Assembly: GCA_020543525.1 (NCBI GenBank)
Contig: JAHYIO010000031.1
Coordinates: forward strand, 2,666,001 to 2,730,000
Direction: 5' to 3'
DNA length: 64,000 bases
Source: Coriolopsis trogii
Taxonomy: Eukaryota; Basidiomycota; Agaricomycetes; Polyporales; Polyporaceae
The stretch's first letter is position 1, and every line of letters begins with the position of its first letter. Position numbers and translations under genes: made by a program. Shown piece by piece: positions 36,941 through 47,295 of this stretch. The notes under the pieces were generated by a model. That model worked only from the letters and a program-made list of their open reading frames with translations. It searched no databases and was not told where the DNA came from.

Positions 36941-38261
36941 ATCAGGAAAAGGTCCGGCTCTGATCCGGTCTTGTGTTCTGAAATATACTGATTGGCTCTG
37001 AATGTAACTGATTTCTACTTAATGTCTGATTCTCTCTGACGACGTCTGAGTCCGTCTTGACCGGACGGACATACTTGGCCTTTCAGGCTGGCGTCTGTCT
37101 GCCTCCTCAAATTTTCCCTTCCGGCAACACCCGGGACATTGGATCTCCGCTCTGGTGATGACGCGTCCCCTCTCCATCGTTCCAAACCTCGTCCTTAACT
37201 TCAATTTCCACCTTTGACTTTGCATCTCCGTCGTCGTCGTCGTCCGTCCTGCCAACTCACTGACTACCTTGCCTGCCTCTTTGTTCTCTGGCTTTGTCTG
37301 CTCCTGGGACCTACACTTCTCTACTAATTGCAAGTAAGGCGAAGCACCCAGGGGACACGACATCGGCACCGAACCTTCTGGACACGAAGCGCTCTCTGTG
37401 AAGGAGAACTCGGAGCACTTGAAGCGGTTGCGGACGCGATTCCCAGAACAAGCTGAGCGTGAGTGGCCAGGTGCACTTGACTTGACGCCTCCAGGGTGCT
37501 TACGTTGACGTCAACGGGAACTATGGGTTGGGTATGCCCTGGTACAGGTAGCCCTCCTGCCAAGTTATCTTTTCTTAGGACCAAGACCTGCTCGTGAGGG
37601 TGTGGATGAGGTGCATACGTATCAGCCCAGAAGTGTACAATACTTGAACGGCACTCTACCTTTGTAAGTCCTGTTTTGTTGTTCACTTTCCTGCTCTCAT
37701 ACGGTTTTTCGCACAGCGTAGACATGCAGAAGATCCTCACTCCGGCTTATTCAAGGTTGCGTCGTTGATACTGTATCACCAAGGTCTGTTCTGTTGTCTC
37801 TAAGTCATGTGCGATCGGGTGCTACCGTAAGTGCGCCATTGAGTGCCTCGAATGTAGGTGAGTTCTGGTATCGTGACGCTTCGACGACTTACTGACGAAA
37901 TCCCGCTCTGCTTCAGATTTATCCGGAGCGGTTTTGTTGTATGGTAAGCATACACTTGCTATACAACGGGGAGTGGTCCGTATGCAGGCTGCTTGACTTC
38001 GAAAGAGAGGAGACGGGCCCTGTGATGTGTAGAGCAGCATGTGTATAGTTATGTACCTGTACTTCTGAGGCGGTCTGACCGCCAACTTAATTGCTCTGAA
38101 CGCGTTCTGGGCGGTGCTCTGGCTCAGAACATGGGCGCTCTGGAGCCAGAAGGTTCATTTTCTGGCCCCAGTCCTAGTCAGAGTCCTTCAGACCCACTCA
38201 GCGATTCTCAGATGTCTCCAGATGTTCTCAGAGGTTTTAAGGTCCCGGACCTTTTCCTGAT
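36941..38261. mobile_element. non-autonomous DNA transposon with 10-bp periodic CTGA arrays (element 2)
   Basis: A 1321-bp insertion with 17-bp perfect terminal inverted repeats (ATCAGGAAAAGGTCCGG at 36941 and its reverse complement ending at 38261), flanked by a direct GGGC duplication (36937-36940 and 38262-38265). Just inside the left end CTGA recurs at 36978, 36988, 36998, 37008, 37026, 37036 and 37046. Inside the right end the complement TCAG recurs at 38179, 38189, 38199, 38209 and 38229, with a CCAG variant at 38219. Spacing is almost always exactly 10 bp. The longest internal frames (117-139 codons) match no transposase I know. Perfect repeats and duplication suggest a recent insertion. 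Confidence 0.9.
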
Positions 38262-38265
38262 GGGC
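38262..38265. repeat. target-site duplication GGGC, right copy
   Basis: Second copy of the GGGC duplication flanking element 2. Confidence 0.75.
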
Positions 38266-38708
38266 GCGAGAAGCTCTTGCAGCGTCCACCCACGCCTGAA
38301 CCACTTGCTAGCCTTGATCTGTTGCTTCTCCTCCTCAGGTTCCGCGCTGCCCCTGACGTCTGCAAGGAGCACATAGCACACGCGTGCCCACCGATACCAG
38401 TTGTACATGGAGTTGATGGCCTCGGAAAGCTCGGAGCTGCTCGACTTGTCGATGCATACGGTGTCCACCCACACGTACTTGAACCCGGCCTTGCGTGCAA
38501 CCTCGCAGAACTTCTGGATCTTTGTGGAGAGCTGGGTCAAAGCGGGAGGGCTGTGTTCGTGTAGCGTGTGGACGTCATGGTACTCCTGCTCCCGAACGTA
38601 TCCAAAGTCTCCCTTCTTCGCCCAGACGTGCGAGAGGATGGCGTAGGAGATGGTGTGCGGATCGTCCACCAACGTGAACTCTCCTGTTTCGGTGTTGAGT
38701 AGTCTCAT

Positions 38709-40343
38709 CTGAGGCTAAAGGTGACAAATTGGTGACTGAGGACTCAAGGACGACAGTCGTTGCGGGTAACTGCTCACCTGCCGTGTTCAGGTGTGAGGTG
38801 CGTAGCCTAGTAGAGTGTTGCTGTGGGAGGTACTAGTCCTCGAGGGGTCGGAGTCTGAAGAGGCCTCGAGGGAGGAAGATGTCGGCCCGACTCTTACGCT
38901 ATCATCGAGGAAGCAGCCTGCCAAAACTCGGAGACAGGTCGGTCGAAAGCAATAGACGGTCAATATAGCATTCAGCGCCTTGGAGAGTTTGGAGACTCTC
39001 GACTCAACTATCGCGCTGGTCACATTCTACTGCATGCATGTTCCACTGTACCTGATGAAGTTGAATTCTAGACAATACAGCTGGAGACCTACCGGGCCCT
39101 GGCGCATGGTATACAGATATAGCTGGTTTGGAGATACAGCGCCTATCCGAACCACTGATCAGAATGTGGACCACATTGACATTGACCCTCTTCTCGAGCT
39201 TGAATGTACGACCCACCGTTGACGTCAACCCGGATCGCATAACCTCCGGCCCCCCCAAATCCACGAGAAACGCTCCAGAGAGTCATGTCTTCGTGTGGCC
39301 GTCAGAAGGTGTGATCTCAACCGAAGAGAATGCCGCAACGCGGGTGGATCAGACATCCAGATGGTTTGTGCTCGCATCTCCTAAGGCTGTTCAGAGCCCC
39401 ATCCGGAGGGTTTTGGACTGATTTCCGTCAGAGTCCTTACAAGATGATTTCCTACAACTGGATAATATACCTTTATCAGTATTCACTTAGTAAGAAAGCG
39501 CAAGAGGAGAGCTTTCACTATGATTCCCACCTTTCCCTCGGTGAGAGAGCCTTCCCTTCACCCAAACCCTATGGAAATCGTCAAAAAACCATTGAAGTCC
39601 GTCTGTGGTACAGGGGTGTTGAACTGCCGCGAAAGGCACGACTGCGCGGGAAGAACACTCGCCTTTCACGGTCTGGTTTTTGCCTGTCGTGCAACTGACT
39701 GACTGCAGCGCGTACATCGGGCCATTGGCTCTCGGACGAGCGAGCAGCTGCATCATCGGAAGAATGATACGTACGTACCACGCAAGACAAACGAATGCCA
39801 TACGCGCCGCAGTTCACTGTTCGAGGCATCGAGATCTATAGGTAATAAAGGGTAAGGACTAACAGTAAACGTAGGCGGTAACTGTCCAGCGTTCACAAGA
39901 TACCGGATGATGGCGTACGACGAGAGGAGGGACTGTACGTATTACATGCACACCGACCGATATACCATCGAGTCGGGTACTAGTGCGACGACATGGCAGG
40001 CAGGCAAGGTCTCAGAGTTCGAGCGAACAGGCGACCACGAACGACGGACGCCCGACGTAGACGTGGTGGACGTGGCGGCGAGAGTTTGGGGGATGGCAGA
40101 CGAGGACAGCTAGATTCCCATGCGCACCGATTGGACATGACACGGTGGGTATATTCAGTATATCGTAGATGCAGCGGGCGTAGCGACTGTGATGCGGACA
40201 AGAAGGATGAGGCAGAGGGGCGACGGACAGGAGGAGGAAAAAAAGACGCCAGCGATGCGGGATGTATGATGTGGGAGCGGGGGGTGCGTCCAGTGTTCAT
40301 GGTCATCTCATCTCGTATACTCCCTCTCCTCGCGTGATGTCGG
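38709..40343. other. gene-poor stretch upstream of the split HET gene
   Basis: Contains the likely promoter of the HET gene next to 38708 and the 3' flank of the glycosyltransferase gene. Several frames near 100 codons occur, none recognised or supported by splice sites. Confidence 0.4.
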
Positions 40344-42127
40344 TCACCGTGCATAACCCGTCTGCATCTCCACCGGTGGTTGCTGGTAATACTGCTGCTG
40401 TGGCTGTTGCTGATACTGTTGCTGCTGTTGATACTGCTGCTGATATTGCTGTTGCTGTTGTTGTGGCTGTGGTGAATATGGCTGTGAAGGGTACTGGTTC
40501 TGCGGATAGCTCGGCGTATCGGGGAGCTTCTCCGTGTACCCTCCAGGGGCAGGTCCACCAGCGTCAGCAGCGGCCGTAGCGGCCCTAGCATCGCCGATAC
40601 CCGCACGGGTTCCCCAACCAGTCTGTAGGGGTAACTAGTCAGCACGAAACCGCCGAAGACGTAGGAATTAAAGCGCACCTCGTGAAGCGTCAATAGCGCG
40701 TAAATCTTCATGATTGAGAAGTAGTAGCCGAACAGAATGAAGGCGGGGATGTGGATGACATCCTGCGGTCGATTCCACAGATGAGGGAGGAGTTTCGCCG
40801 TCCGGGTCGCGAGAAGCCAAACGAAGTAACTAATGACGACATTCCTGCGAGTGCATTTGTGAGGGCTTAGACTCGTTTGGTTCTTCGGGCTTACTCACCA
40901 CCAAGGCAAGTGATAGCCACCCTGATCGACCGGAATCGTGGTCTTGTAGACGACGTAGCCGACAAAGAACGGACCAGCAAGGAGCGTGAACGGATTGAAC
41001 AACTTGTCCACCTATCCGAGAGGGTGAATGAGAGTAGCGCGATGGCCATGCGAGGGCGCTTACCATCGTGTAAGCCACGTATGGATGAGATGTCCAAATG
41101 TGGCGCTCCATGAATAACGAACGGAGATCTGAGCGCCAAGTGTTACGCGTCCACCGGAGTACCTGCTTCAAGAAACGCCAGTTGGGCTTCATGGTACTGA
41201 GAAGCTCGGCCTCCTTGCAGCATTGGACGTAGGTGCTCCAGCCGTGGCTGACCATCCATCGGGTGAGGAACTTGTCGTCGCCGGAGTTGAGCTGGTACTT
41301 CCCAAGCCAGTAGTCGTGGGTGAAACCGTGCAAAAACTCGGGATCCTTCAGAATGACCGTGCGGTAGGCGGCGGTACGACCTGAGAGACACGGAAGACCG
41401 CCATCGATGTGTGTCGAGGAGGCAATCTCGATGTTGCGGATGGAGAGACGGAAGGCGGCTAGAACCTCCCAGACTGTCATGCGCTTACCGACGGGCTGTA
41501 CGCGCTGGGAAGTGCCGACACCGCCGACCTTCTGGTCCTCAAAGCAAGCGAGGACGTAGGGGAGGAGGGTGGGAGGCCAGATGGCGTCGTCGTCGGCGAA
41601 GACGATGATATCGGTAGTGACGTTTTTAATGCCGTGAGACATCTGAAGTCGCTTGTTGGCGAAGGGGACAGTCAGAACGCGGATGCGCTCTGGGTCGACG
41701 GCGTTGGCGAGGTCCTGTAGGGGCCCAAGCATCTTCTCCTCTGTGATGATGAGAATCTCCTTGGGCTTGCCGACTAGCCAACTGTGGGCAGCCTCCTTGA
41801 ATTCCTCTCCGGCATCGATGGTGGGGACAATGATGGTGACATCCTCCTCGGCGATGTAGGTCGGGTTCTCTGGAAGCGGGACGGGACGGTAGGCAAGGGA
41901 GGCAGCAATACGTATTAGATACCACAAGTAACGATAGAAGCTGCGTGGACGTCAGCATTCGGTGCTGTCGACTTTGCTTGGGTTGCAAGACATACCCAAT
42001 GACCCCAAATGGTACAACTGGATACGAAGGTCAGCAAAATGGCTTGCTGGAGGCATGGCGGACGTAGAGAAGGAGAAAAGGATAGGGACTCACAGACTGG
42101 GAAGTGGTCCGAGGTCAACCGGAGCAT
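40344..42127 (-). CDS. membrane glycosyltransferase family 2 (Cps1/hyaluronan-synthase-like)
   Basis: Integral plasma-membrane or Golgi glycosyltransferase that would polymerise or transfer a sugar from a nucleotide sugar. I derive a short first exon at 42127 (MLRLTSDHFPV) and a small second exon; the main exon starts near 41950 (YRYLWYLIRIAASLAYRP, a membrane segment). The GT-A core shows DVTIIVPTIDAG, the metal-binding FADDDAIWP, SGRTAAYRT, the acceptor-site GDDKFLTRW and QVLRWTRNTWRSD. Two or three C-terminal membrane spans follow (LFNPFTLLAGPFFVGYVVY, WWNVVISYFVWLLATR, AFILFGYYFSIMKIYAL). The tail after about 40650 is Pro/Gln/Tyr-rich, with long Gln runs encoded by a CAG/CAA repeat, ending at 40344. 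This layout is the fungal Cps1-like group; the exact polymer is unknown. Confidence 0.87.
40385..40490. repeat. CTG/TTG-type microsatellite encoding the Gln-rich tail
   Basis: On the plus strand this reads as interrupted CTG, TTG and ATA triplets; on the minus strand it encodes runs of Gln broken by Tyr at the C-terminus of the glycosyltransferase. Length variation between strains is likely. Confidence 0.8.
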
Positions 42128-44176
42128 GGTTCGACCACCCTCAGATCGTGGAGAGACAAAACAGCAAAAGCAATTAAAGGAGCGGGTGGGTTGTGGGAGA
42201 GGGGGCGGACGATGCTGGGGGGTCGCAGCGCGGCGACGAGGGAGGCGTTGGCGAGAGCTATGAGATCCTTCGCGACGACCATCCCAGCCTCAAGGCGGAG
42301 TCTGAATCCAATTCCAATTCCGGCCAGCGCTCGCGAGTCGCGCTCCACAGCTCGGTCCTCTTCGCCCGCCTCTCTTCCCTTCCCTGCGTCCTGCACTCTC
42401 TGCCAGCCTCGCGTGCAGACAACGAGGCTGGCTGCCCGCCGTCCGACTCGCATCGAGCTCAACGCCGCCCTCGTTCTCCTGGCCTCAGCTCGATGTGCTC
42501 CCTCGTCGTCTCAGACGGCACTCGTCATGTTCGGCTGATTGGGCGTCCGCGGCCAACATTCCGCAGCGATGACACCCTCGCCGCCTCGGTGCCACCGGTG
42601 CACATTTCTACCACGGTCTGACCGCGTTAGAAACACAAAGCCCGCCATTACCGGCTGATGATCACACCAGCCCATACACTTCTCGGGATAGAGCACGTTA
42701 TATTCTTCTCAAGTCCTGTAAATCCTCCTTGTTTGAATGGAAGTTGGGCCAAGAGCCAAAAATTGTTCAGCGCGCGCTGACAGCAATGCCCAAGTGATAA
42801 TATTGACATTTCAATCGTTCGCCTCAACGACTCGGCCGTACTAGCTCGGCCGAATGCTCGCTCGTGCACACGGCGCAGGTGTAGACGATCGTACTTGGTG
42901 AACGCTACGGTAGAGATTCAGTGGTCCTGTATGAATGTTCAGACAGTCAGGACGCCTCCTGTACACACCGGCGTGCTACAAACGATAATAGGACGACTCG
43001 AGACCCGAGTGTAGAACACTGTAGGTCTCCGAGTTGAAATTTCAAGTCGACAGGTCGCCCTTCGTATGGGCGTTCATGTCGTACATCGAGAGAGCTACAT
43101 ACCTCGTCGGATATCATAATTGTATGCTTGTGAGCTTAGAGGGCAAACGGAGTTGACTGAAGAGAAGTATACCACGGAGGCCCAGGTATGGGGAATGATC
43201 AAGCGGTCCGAGGTCCAAGGTGAGGGTGTAGAAGTAGAGGTTGCCAGTTGAGGATGTAACACCACCGTGACAGAATCCTCGCCACAGCCCGAACCCTGGA
43301 GGTGTTAGTTCAGTGCCGTCATACAACGAACGTGTGTGGTGTCCATGTATGGCATCCCTGCTGTGACGTATGATTCTTGGGAACTTGATGCTAACCACCG
43401 AGTTGACGCGGTGGGATCATGTACCTCTGTAACTGAGAGCTCCAGGCGTTGGCTGGGAGGGAGCATTCTGTGGCCGTCCCAGCGCCAGTCGGTGAACGCG
43501 TCAGTGCAAAGATCGCGAGATGCGGTCAATCAGTGTCACTGCATTCAAGGATTTGCGACACGCGTGATCGTGATTTGTTCATTTGAGAATGATCCTCGTA
43601 TTTGGCACTTTAGTGAACGTACAACCCACTGGACAGTTCTTAGACCTGGGACGGCTATGATCAGATGTGCCATGGGTGCTCACTCGATTGGGATGTTCTG
43701 CACGCGCGCCGGGTTCTATGAGGGAGATTCGCCAAACGGCGGGGAATGGCAGTTGGACTGCCTTTTCTGCCTGTGATCTTCGCGGGAGACAAGGTTCATG
43801 GAACACGAGCTGACGTCACCAGCGTCCTTGGAACAGAGAGAGTGGTTATCGAGGCGAGAGGGCGAGCTGGAGGACTGGAGCGAGGCGAGAGACGACTGGG
43901 TGTGCTCAGGTGGCTGTGCTGGGTCGGGAGTCGGGACCACGCGCCGCTTGGCAGCGTATTTTACCGCACTCGCAGACGCCCGGGCCTCTTCGTCCTCTCC
44001 GCTCACTCAAGTGGACCCCCCAGGTGGAGTTGCTGGAGTTTCGCGACAAACGTGCGTCCCCATCACTCAACCATCTCCTCGCTACCTCTCCCGCTCACCA
44101 CGTCCTTATAGACTTCCTCCCGACGCCCTCTCATCACCACCACTCTCTCTTCTCCCCGCCGCGCTCCTTAGACGCC
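42128..44176. other. 2-kb intergenic stretch
   Basis: Divergent spacer between the glycosyltransferase and phosphate transporter genes. The frames present (up to about 145 codons, for example 43336-43776) have no recognisable domain. The part just before 44177 is pyrimidine-rich, as expected of a 5' UTR. Confidence 0.45.
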
Positions 44177-46643
44177 ATGTCTACCCCCTCGGCACCAAAG
44201 CCTCAAGAGCCATCGACGGAGGATCGCCCCGTCGTCTACAAGTCGAATCTTGAAGACTTTGAACGCGAAGGCGATGTCCGCTTGCCCTTCCTGCTCTCCT
44301 ATCGCGAAGTCAAGCTCCTTGGCATTGCAGGGGTACGTCCCATCCTCCCTCATATTCATGTCACACGACCAACAATTTTCCTCCCACTTCGCCTCACATA
44401 GGTCGGCTTCTTCTTAGATGGTGCGTGCCTCTCCATCCACAGTGTTCTGCAATTCATCTCATCTCTCTCAAGCCTATGATTTGTTCATCATCAACGTACG
44501 CCTCTCAGCCACATCCCTCCCACCTTTTTACTCACCTGCCCATGTAGCCCGTCGCCACCATGCTCCAATATCGCCTCTACGGCGGCGAGGCCCTCCCACC
44601 CAATCTCGAGGGCTTCGTCAAGGCCGGCGCCAACATTGGCAGCGTTATCGGCCAGTTTGCCTTCGGTACGTCTTCCGCCCTCCTTTGCTCGTGTGACCAC
44701 CTCGCTTCGCGGCGGAAGCCATCTCGGCGCGTCACGCGAGTGAAAACTGTCTTGAGACCAGGCGTGCTAATCGATTCTCAATGATCTAGGCTACTCCGCT
44801 GACTACTTTGGCCGCAAGGCAGTCTGTGAGTCTTTCGAGGCGCGTCTTGGCGAAGCGCTTCGTGTGCTAACCTGGTCTAACCAGACGGCAAAGAGCTCAT
44901 GCTCATCATCTTCGCTACCATCGGCACGCTTTGTGACCCGACTGGTGCGTTCGATTCCTTCTGTCTCACGCGAAGCCGCCTCATCACCTCTCAGGTGCTC
45001 TCTCGCCTTCCGGTTCGCTCATTTGGCTCGGCGTATGGCGTATCATCCTTGGTATTGGCATCGGTGGTGACTATCCCATGTCTGCCTCCGTTGCGACGGA
45101 CCGCGCCAACATTCGCCGTCGTGGTACCCTCCTCTCGTACATCTTCGCAAACCAGGGTTGGGGTTCGTTCGTCGGCAGTCTTGCCTTCATTATCGTCCTT
45201 CTCTGCTACAAGCACACGATGGACGTCGACGGTCACACGAGCAAGGTTGACGGAGGTGAGTCCATGCGCTGCCTAATGCACTCGTCTCGAGACATGCTGA
45301 CGCGCGCCCTTATAGTCTGGCGTATACTCGTCGGGCTCTCGCTCATCCCCGCTTTTGGCACTCTGTACCAGCGTCTCACTCTCCCGGAGTCTACCCGCTA
45401 TACCGAGTCACGTAAGAACGCGGGGCGCGTCCAGGACGAGGAGTCGATAGAGGAGCTCAAGAAGAAGGCGAACGCCGACCCCGGTGTGACCGAGAAGGTC
45501 CAGCCCGTGAACTCTGAAAACAGCTCGTCCGAGGGCGCGTCGACTCCTAACGAGAGCCGGTCCGCTACGCCCCCTCCGGCGCCCGCGAAGGTGAAGGAGC
45601 TCGTGGCGGCGAGGAAGGGCCACTTCAGGGACTTCATTCGTTACTTCTCTGAATGGCGCCATGCCAAAGTGCTCATTGGAACGTGCACGTGCTGGTTCCT
45701 GCTCGACATTGCGTACGTTGCCCGCTCACCCTGCCCCGGATGTAACGCGACTGACATCTGCTTGTGTCCCGGGTAGGTTCTACGGCATCAACCTGAACCA
45801 GAACGTTGTCTTGCAGCAGATTGGGTTTGACGGCGCGGAAGGCTCGCCTTGGAACCGGCTGTTCAAGATTGGTATCGGTAACCTGATCGTCACCGCGCTC
45901 GGCTTTGTCCCCGGATACTATGCGACGATCCTCACCATCGAGAAGCTCGGCCGGAAATGGATCCAAATCCAAGGCTTCCTTGCCGCTGCACTGTTCCGTA
46001 CGTTCATTGCCCTCCGTCTCCAAGTGGCTTACGATACGATGACACTCCCAGTTGGCATCCTCGCTGGTAACTTCAACACGCTCAGCACACCCGCGTTCAT
46101 CGTCTGCTTCGCCTTCCTCCAGTTCTTCTTCAACTTCGGCGCCAACACGTAAGTTTTATCTGTTGTGTCGCGCACATCGCTCCCGCACTAACCCCTCCGT
46201 CTCCCTCTTCATACAGTACGACTTACGTGAGTGATCCGCGAAGCGAATAGCGTCGTTCCTCGTATCCAGTGCTGACTGTATGCGCTTCCCTTTGCTCCTA
46301 TCATACACACACAGTGCTACCCCGCCGAAGTGTTCCCGACCCGCTTCCGCGCGTCCGCGCACGGCATGTCCGCCGCGTGCGGCAAAGCCGGCGCGATCAT
46401 CTCCGCGCTCGCGTTCAACAGCCTAACGAAGGACATCGGCACGCCCGCCGTTCTCTGGAGTGCGTACTCCTTCCCTGCATTGATTTGCAAGTGTGCTGAC
46501 CGCCGACGATCGTGTTGCGTGATGCAGTCTTCTTTGCGTGCTGTATTGCCGGAGCTGGGTTCACGCTCCTCTTGCCCGAGGTCCGCGGGCGCGATCCTGA
46601 TATCGTGTACGAGGAGGAGATGCGCGCGGCTGAGCGGCGGTGA
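44177..46643 (+). CDS. inorganic phosphate:proton symporter (Pho84-type, MFS)
   Basis: Plasma-membrane phosphate transporter of the PHS family. The start at 44177 (MSTPSAPKPQEPSTEDRP) precedes the first membrane helix, VGFFLDAYDLFIIN, with the family's Asp. Later come GANIGSVIGQFAFG, YFGRKAVYGKEL, the signature GIGIGGDYPMSASV, a central cytoplasmic loop rich in Ser/Pro/Lys with ATPPPAPAKVKELVAARKG, then FYGINLNQNVVLQQIGF, IQGFLAAALF, CFAFLQFFFNFGANTTTY and YPAEVFPTRFRASAHG. The stop is at 46641-46643. About ten short introns, including one just after the ANT in FGANT. It matches high-affinity Pho84-like carriers in length (near 580) and motifs. Expression would normally respond to phosphate starvation; no Pho4-like site was checked. 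Confidence 0.92.
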
Positions 46644-47295
46644 TGCTGCCCCTGCTGGCCTTCCCCCCGCCCCTGTCGCCTGTGTACGCCATTGGCGCCA
46701 ATCTCGGAGGCCGAACCCGCTGCTGGTATCTGAGACTTTTGGGAGGCCAGGAAGTGCTGTTGCTGTGCAAGCTTGGATGAAACGGACGACCCGGTCATGC
46801 AATCATAGAGGCCAGAGAAATTGTGTCCGTGTCGTGTCGGAACGCGGCACGTCGACCGTGTACGAGTAAATGAACGAGAGAATGTCTGTCTTGAGGGAAT
46901 GTGCTGTAATCACCTACCTACCTACTTACACATACGTACAATTGTCACGACCACGAATTAGACTCGAGAACAATGTTACACACGTTCGAAGAATTGGAAC
47001 CTGGAGGGAATCCGGGAGGTGAGTAGCATAGAGTGGACACTAGGCGATCGGTATGAGAAACAGGGGTATTTGTGGGTCAGACAACTCTGAATGTGGATCG
47101 CGGTACACGCATACATAGACATGGACTTAGCACTAAGTAGTACATGCACAAGATACATACACAACCCCAAAGGGACAACTCTATCGTACATACAGATCCA
47201 TCCAAAGCTCGCCTAAACCAACAGCTCAGCCATAATGACAAACCCTCTTGCAATTCATAAGACGTTCTTCTCCGCACTCCAAACTCTGGAGAGAC
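46644..47295. other. convergent intergenic stretch
   Basis: Between the 3' ends of the transporter and carnitine acetyltransferase genes. A short CTAC tetranucleotide run is present near 46913-46925. Nothing coding seen. Confidence 0.45.

Larger units (their letters stand above)
35530..38708 (-). pseudogene. HET-domain (heterokaryon incompatibility) gene split by a transposon
   Basis: Two halves of one HET gene lie on the minus strand. The 5' half (38262-38708, 149 codons) has MRLLNTETGEF, YAILSHVWAKKG, YVWVDTVCIDK, SEAINSMYNWY and WFRRGWTLQELLAP. The 3' half (35530-36936) resumes with FLSEKWVVIGSKHTLA and has RMSWAATRHTTRVEDEAYC, LMGIFGVNMTTTYGEG and a C-terminal region. Element 2 (36941-38261) sits between them, exactly inside the conserved stretch after the LLAP motif. 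Both halves are otherwise open, and removal of the insert plus one GGGC copy keeps the frame and the normal four-residue spacing between LLAP and FLS seen in the intact paralogue at 56609-59240. The uninterrupted product would be near 617 residues. HET proteins trigger incompatibility reactions; as it stands this copy should be null unless the insert is spliced out. Confidence 0.88.

Noticed and set aside
36937..38265. Two-base AT duplication as the target site of element 2
   Set aside because: AT flanks also keep the frame, but would leave two extra residues between LLAP and FLS; the four-base GGGC model restores the spacing seen in the intact HET paralogue.
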